Shown piece after piece: positions 12,863 through 16,563 of a stretch of DNA of 16,563 nucleotides (positions are counted from its first letter, which is position 1; every line of letters begins with the position of its first letter). Made by a program: the position numbers and the translations under genes. A model generated the notes under the pieces. It did not search any database and was not told where the DNA came from. It saw only the letters and a program-made list of their open reading frames with translations. Source of the DNA: Dialister sp. UBA6422 (GTDB lineage Bacteria > Bacillota > Negativicutes > Veillonellales > Dialisteraceae); the NCBI GenBank assembly GCA_002439665.1, contig DJPC01000096.1, forward strand, positions 258 to 16,820. Direction: 5' to 3'.

Positions 12863-14149
12863 TCATGACCCACTTCTAATCCATCGCCACAGAGGTAAGA
12901 GCCAAAGATAAATGGCCCACGGAAAAGAAGAAATCGGAGCACCCACCACGTCTAACGGAACTCCACCTGCAATGGACCAAGGAATAAGCGGCGCCAAAAC
13001 CACCACGGAATTTTCTAGTCCAATGGCAAAATCCTGTTTCTTACTAAATAGTTTTTGACAAAGCTGATAACTCATCATAATAGCCAGTGTCTGATTGCAT
13101 GCAATGGCAGAATTCAAAAGAGATGTCACAAGTAATGCCCCAAAAGCACCTATCTTCTGGCTTAGTTTTAGAATGCCCATTTCCAATCTATGCAGCATGC
13201 CTGTGCCATGAAAAATACCTGCATATGAGGAGGAAATACATATGATAGATACCACTTGTCCCATAGAAATGAGACCACCGCCTCCCATAAGTATTTCCAA
13301 AGATGACTGATGTGTATGAAATCCCCATATTCCTATATAAAAAAGTTGTCTAAAAGGTACATGCTGAAAATATACCGCACAAAAGGCACTGCAAAGTATA
13401 CTGACGATCATAGTTTTCTTGACAGAAATATGAAAGAACCCCATCACTAAAATGATGACAGCAGGAAGAAGCATGGGCCAGCTGATAACAAAATAATCTG
13501 CCAAATCAAAAGATGTTTGCCATAATGTTACATGGCTTTGGCTCTCATACCAACCAAGAATTCCATAAAAAAGGCATGACAACAATAACGGTACGACACT
13601 GGTATGAAACATCCTTCGAACATTATCATACAAATCAGTCTGCGTCAGTTCGCTTACCAAAAGTGCACTAGTGGATACAGGCGATGCACGATCCCCAAAA
13701 TAAACTCCACTTAGCATCGCTCCACCGGCCATCCAAGGGGAAATCCCCATACCAGTTGCCAGTGTCACGGTAATAACACCCATAGTAGCCGCAGTCGCAA
13801 ATGAACTTCCCACTAAAAAAGATACCCCGCTATTTAGAAGAAATGTCAGAAGCAACATCCCCTCCGGCCTAATCCATGTAGCTGCATAGGTCACTAAAGA
13901 AGGAATCGTACCACCTGCCCGCCAGAAAGACGTCAATATGCCAATCAAAAATAAAGTAACTACAATATTTTTAGCGGCCCATATGCCTTCCCACACCATA
14001 AAACACAGTTTCTTTAAAGAGGCTCCTGTCATACGGCCATATAATAGGAACAATACTAACCCAGCTAACAAAGCACCTATTAAAGACAGATGGAAAGCAA
14101 TGCTTCCCAGCAATAAAAGGCAGAATGCTGCCAGTACAACCAATTCCAT
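12863..14149 (-). CDS. NhaC-type Na+/H+ antiporter
   Basis: A 428-residue inner-membrane protein with roughly ten to twelve hydrophobic segments and few charges. The family signature is GVYFGDRASPVSTSALLVSELTQTDLYDNV at about residues 147-177, typical of NhaC proteins, preceded by SSFATAATMGVITVTLATGMGI. A second inverted half shows LLNSAIACNQTLAIMMSYQL and ENSVVVLAPLIPWSIAGG. The length is a little shorter than many NhaC proteins (about 450-480). The substrate may be Na+/H+, or, as in some relatives, malate-lactate exchange; sequence alone cannot decide. GAGG lies 7 nt before the ATG. It is downstream of larC on the same strand, separated by a terminator hairpin whose T-run ends only 30 nt before this start. 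Confidence 0.85.
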   Translation of the reverse strand: MELVVLAAFCLLLLGSIAFHLSLIGALLAGLVLFLLYGRMTGASLKKLCFMVWEGIWAAKNIVVTLFLIGILTSFWRAGGTIPSLVTYAATWIRPEGMLLLTFLLNSGVSFLVGSSFATAATMGVITVTLATGMGISPWMAGGAMLSGVYFGDRASPVSTSALLVSELTQTDLYDNVRRMFHTSVVPLLLSCLFYGILGWYESQSHVTLWQTSFDLADYFVISWPMLLPAVIILVMGFFHISVKKTMIVSILCSAFCAVYFQHVPFRQLFYIGIWGFHTHQSSLEILMGGGGLISMGQVVSIICISSSYAGIFHGTGMLHRLEMGILKLSQKIGAFGALLVTSLLNSAIACNQTLAIMMSYQLCQKLFSKKQDFAIGLENSVVVLAPLIPWSIAGGVPLDVVGAPISSFPWAIYLWLLPLWRWIRSGS

Positions 14150-14178
14150 AAGGAAACCTCATTTTCATAATATATATC

Positions 14179-14209
14179 AAAAAGAGGCGCCTAACTCTAG
14201 CGCCCCTTT
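14179..14209 (-). terminator. Terminator/attenuator between larC and nhaC
   Basis: Arms 14181-14190 and 14200-14209 form a 10-bp stem with a G-U pair in the minus transcript (a mismatch in the plus one) and a 9-nt loop, followed by five T on the minus strand. The position right before nhaC means nhaC is either fed by readthrough or by a promoter upstream of the hairpin, which would then act as a leader attenuator. Confidence 0.8.
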
Positions 14210-14292
14210 CTTTATGATAAAGTTGCAATATCGTAGCCAAGCCTTCTATTCAAAAACGTTTTGCTAAGAGCCATATACGTTTTTTATAGCTT

Positions 14293-15738
14293 CTATTCTT
14301 CGCGAAACGATTTGGCTATACAATCTTTCACTACATCATACATATCTGCCAGCGGCACCTGATTCTGCTCTGCCAGGTGTTTGACAGATTCATATTCCGG
14401 ATACAAACGCACTCCATCCTTCAAAGAAATCTGTTTCACTTCAGCCGGTCCATATGGAGTATCTATTGTCACTTGCTGGCGTTGAAGTACAGACCGCATG
14501 ACGCTAGGAAATTCACGAATACCTATAGTGGTCGTTTCATGGAAAATAATATCTTCCAATAGATCCATCTGATCCTTCTTACAAATCACAGTCAGTTCCC
14601 AAGCTGGACGATTTTTCTTCATATATACCGGTGTATAATGTACATCCAGTGCCCCCGCTTGAAGCAATTTTTCCATGGTGTACCCTAAAATTTCTCCGCT
14701 GCAATCATCGATATCGGTTTCAATTTTCACCACTTCATCTTTATCCTCTGCTACTTCTGATTCAATCATAAAGGCACGAAGAATATTTGTCCGTTCTGTA
14801 TATTCTCTTTTACCAGCCCCTAATCCAGTTCCTAAAATGCGGAAAGAGGTCGGCAAAGTATGAGTGGTACAAAGTGCTGCAGCAATAGCCGCACCAGTCG
14901 GTGTCACATACTCCCCTTTAACATTCATAATTTCAAGTGGCATATCATAGGCCTCGATGATATTCATAGTAGCCGGCACAGGTACAGGAAGGACCCCATG
15001 TTGGCAGCGGACAGTACCTGTTCCTTCTGTGAGTTTCGGCACAATCACTTCCGAAATGCCTAAGTTATCAAAACAAACAGCTGCAGCAATAATATCCACA
15101 ATAGAATCAATAGCGCCCACTTCATGGAAATGGACTTCTTCTAAAGGCAAATGATGGGCTTTAGATTCTGCTTCTGCCACAATGAGGAAAATTTGATTGG
15201 CCAGTGCCTTAGCAGAATCAGTCATATCTGTGGAATCAATAATGGCTTTCACATCTGCCAAATGACGATGTTCATGATGATGGTGATGTCCCTCTTCATG
15301 ACAATGGCAATGGTGCTGTTCTTCTCCTTCATGATGCCCATGGCAGTGATGGTGACCTTCTTGCTCTTTCTCATGACAATGGTAATGATGGTTCCCTTCT
15401 ACACCATCTTCATGGCAGTGACAATGGTGATGATGGCCCTCTTTGTCTTCATGGCTGTGAGGTTCCTCTACAGTTCCTTGTGCCACTGGTGCCGATCCAT
15501 ACAAATAAGCCATATCATGATCATGGTTTTCATGTTCTGCATCAAGAATGACATTGAAATCGCAGCAATCAATTCCTGCTTTCTGTACTCTAGACACTTC
15601 CACCTTAAAACCACTAGCAGGAATGGAGTCCAATGCACGTGCCAAAACGTTTACATCAGCTCCTAAATCAAGCATGGCTGCTACAAACATATCTCCGCTA
15701 ATACCAGAGGAAGTTTCTAGATAAATACTTTTTCCCAT
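14293..15738 (-). CDS. larC: LarC, nickel insertion enzyme for the nickel-pincer nucleotide cofactor
   Basis: Inserts nickel into the pyridinium bis-thiocarboxylate mononucleotide to complete the cofactor of lactate racemase (LarA) and relatives. The 481 residues open with YLETSSGISGDMFVAAMLDLGAD, then a His/Cys-rich insert (69-159), then EVHFHEVGAIDSIVDI (201-216), HGVLPVPVPATMNI, GEYVTPTGAAIAAAL, TDIDDCSGEILGY (341-353) and VYMKKNRPAWELTVIC. The whole protein is in one frame, unlike the Lactiplantibacillus plantarum larC, which needs a ribosomal frameshift. The ATG at 15738 directly follows the larB stop codon, with AAAGGGG inside larB, so the two are coupled. larA and larE are not in the window. 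Confidence 0.95.
   Translation of the reverse strand: MGKSIYLETSSGISGDMFVAAMLDLGADVNVLARALDSIPASGFKVEVSRVQKAGIDCCDFNVILDAEHENHDHDMAYLYGSAPVAQGTVEEPHSHEDKEGHHHHCHCHEDGVEGNHHYHCHEKEQEGHHHCHGHHEGEEQHHCHCHEEGHHHHHEHRHLADVKAIIDSTDMTDSAKALANQIFLIVAEAESKAHHLPLEEVHFHEVGAIDSIVDIIAAAVCFDNLGISEVIVPKLTEGTGTVRCQHGVLPVPVPATMNIIEAYDMPLEIMNVKGEYVTPTGAAIAAALCTTHTLPTSFRILGTGLGAGKREYTERTNILRAFMIESEVAEDKDEVVKIETDIDDCSGEILGYTMEKLLQAGALDVHYTPVYMKKNRPAWELTVICKKDQMDLLEDIIFHETTTIGIREFPSVMRSVLQRQQVTIDTPYGPAEVKQISLKDGVRLYPEYESVKHLAEQNQVPLADMYDVVKDCIAKSFREE
15262..15534 (-). repeat. His/Cys-rich low-complexity segment inside larC
   Basis: It encodes residues 69-159, with 32 His and 6 Cys in 91 residues, arranged in imperfect repeats of the form GHHHxCHxHE separated by Glu/Gly linkers. 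At DNA level these are repeats of ATG-rich antisense codons. It is probably a nickel-binding or storage stretch. Confidence 0.85.
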
Positions 15739-16503
15739 TTAAATTTTACCCCTTTCCGCTAAGCGATTGATCTGGGTAGCCACATAGCCTGCTCCAAATC
15801 CATTATCAATATTAACCGTTACAATGCCATTGGCACAAGAGTTAATCATTGTCAAAAGAGCAGACAGTCCATGAAAACTTGCGCCATATCCCACGGAAGT
15901 TGGTACAGCAATGACAGGATTTTTAACCAAACCGCCAATGACAGAAGCCAATGCCCCTTCCATACCAGCCACTGCGATAACACAATTGGCCTTCCTTACA
16001 ATAGCTTCTTTAGACAGGATACGATGAATCCCGCTAACTCCCACATCATATACTCTTTCTACATGGGTGCCAAAGTATTCTGCTGTTTGTGCCGCCTCTT
16101 CCGCTACGGAAATATCTGCCGTACCACCAGTGCAAACAGCTACGCAGCCTATATGTTCCTTTTCCTTCTTTTCCAACTTTAAAATATGCGAAATAGGATC
16201 ATAGGAAATATGAGATAAATACTGTTTCACTACCTCATACTGATGAGGAGATGCCCTGGTGCCGAATACTTCTCCATCCACTTCGTATAGCTTTTTAAAG
16301 ATCTCACCGATAAATGCATCAGATTTTCCCTGACAATATACCACTTCCGCAAAGCCAGAACGCTTTTTACGATCCGTATCCAACTTGGCAAATCCCATTT
16401 CCTCATAAGACCGCCCCGCCGGATTCTCCGCAATGAGCTGCTCCGCCTCTTCCAAAGAAAGCGAACCATCCTTGACTTGCGCTAAAATATGTTTAACATT
16501 CAT
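15739..16503 (-). CDS. larB: LarB, pyridinium-3,5-biscarboxylic acid mononucleotide synthase
   Basis: Starts nickel-pincer cofactor synthesis by carboxylating nicotinic acid adenine dinucleotide at C5 and cleaving the phosphoanhydride. The 254 residues have a family-specific N-terminal half (GFAKLDTDRKKRSGFAEVVYCQGKS, FGTRASP) and a C-terminal PurE-like half (VAVCTGGTADISVAEEAAQTAEYFG, VAGMEGALASVIGGL, VPTSVGYGASFHGLSALLTMINSCANGI). E182 and C223 fall where the catalytic Glu and Cys of characterised LarB lie. The length is normal. The start at 16503 has AGGAG upstream. It is followed by larC without a gap. Confidence 0.96.
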   Translation of the reverse strand: MNVKHILAQVKDGSLSLEEAEQLIAENPAGRSYEEMGFAKLDTDRKKRSGFAEVVYCQGKSDAFIGEIFKKLYEVDGEVFGTRASPHQYEVVKQYLSHISYDPISHILKLEKKEKEHIGCVAVCTGGTADISVAEEAAQTAEYFGTHVERVYDVGVSGIHRILSKEAIVRKANCVIAVAGMEGALASVIGGLVKNPVIAVPTSVGYGASFHGLSALLTMINSCANGIVTVNIDNGFGAGYVATQINRLAERGKI

Positions 16504-16534
16504 ACTGACTCCTAATTCTATAGTGAGAAGTGTT

Positions 16535-16563
16535 GGTGACTGGTAGACTGGTGACTAGTGACT
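16535..16563. repeat. Short tandem repeat at the window edge upstream of larB
   Basis: Degenerate 7-8 nt units GGTGACT, GGTAGACT, GGTGACT, AGTGACT run to the window end and may continue. They lie 32 nt before the larB start, in the region where its promoter would be. Confidence 0.6.

Noticed and set aside
15262..15534. Repeated units that might suggest a CRISPR-like or minisatellite array
   Set aside because: The periodicity is in codons for His and Cys within an open larC frame; there are no regular repeats with unique spacers.
15151..15666. A long plus-strand frame of 171 codons, rich in Met, opposite larC
   Set aside because: It is the antisense of the His-rich larC segment: His codons CAT/CAC read as ATG/GTG on the other strand. 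It has no ribosome site and lies wholly within a well-conserved gene.

Overview
The window looks like chromosomal DNA from a low-GC Firmicute with an outer membrane, that is, a Negativicutes member (Veillonellaceae-like; the genus cannot be fixed from sequence alone). The reason is the mix of lipid A genes (lpxC, fabZ, lpxA) with Firmicute-style regulation: T-box antiterminators, a perfect CIRCE element and AGGAGG-type ribosome binding sites. Almost every gene is on the minus strand; only a DUF3298-like secreted protein (4693-5367) and a membrane protein (8193-9068) are on the plus strand. No CRISPR array, rRNA, tRNA, transposase or phage gene was seen.

Layout, left to right: the start of biotin synthase with its own sigma-70 promoter and possible BirA sites (1-563); a CIRCE-controlled small heat-shock protein (749-1299); a compact five-gene type IV pilus/pseudopilus operon read leftward from 4451 to 1320 (main pilin, two minor prepilins, a PilX-like protein, and a PilM/PilN or GspL-like fused platform protein); a divergent secreted DUF3298-like protein; the lipid A cluster lpxC-fabZ-lpxA; a polytopic membrane protein that resembles only the N-terminal membrane domain of a phosphoethanolamine transferase/sulfatase; proA; a branched-chain amino acid type ABC binding lipoprotein; an NhaC-type antiporter; and larC-larB, which make and load the nickel-pincer cofactor of the lactate racemase family.

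The most unusual part is the 770-base leader of the binding lipoprotein (12093-12862). It has one strong promoter and three successive T-box antiterminator/terminator modules in the same direction. Only the first has a full sensor (Stem I, Stem II and the IIA/B region). The second and third have the conserved T-box sequence and a strong terminator but no room for, or no recognisable, Stem I. A dispersed hairpin repeat sits where Stem I of module 2 would be expected. Transcription would have to pass three terminators to reach the gene.

Other points worth checking are a perfect 15-bp palindrome over the -35 box of lpxC, stacked hairpins inside the lpxC-fabZ gap, minor prepilins lacking the usual Glu5, and an extreme His/Cys-rich insert in LarC.
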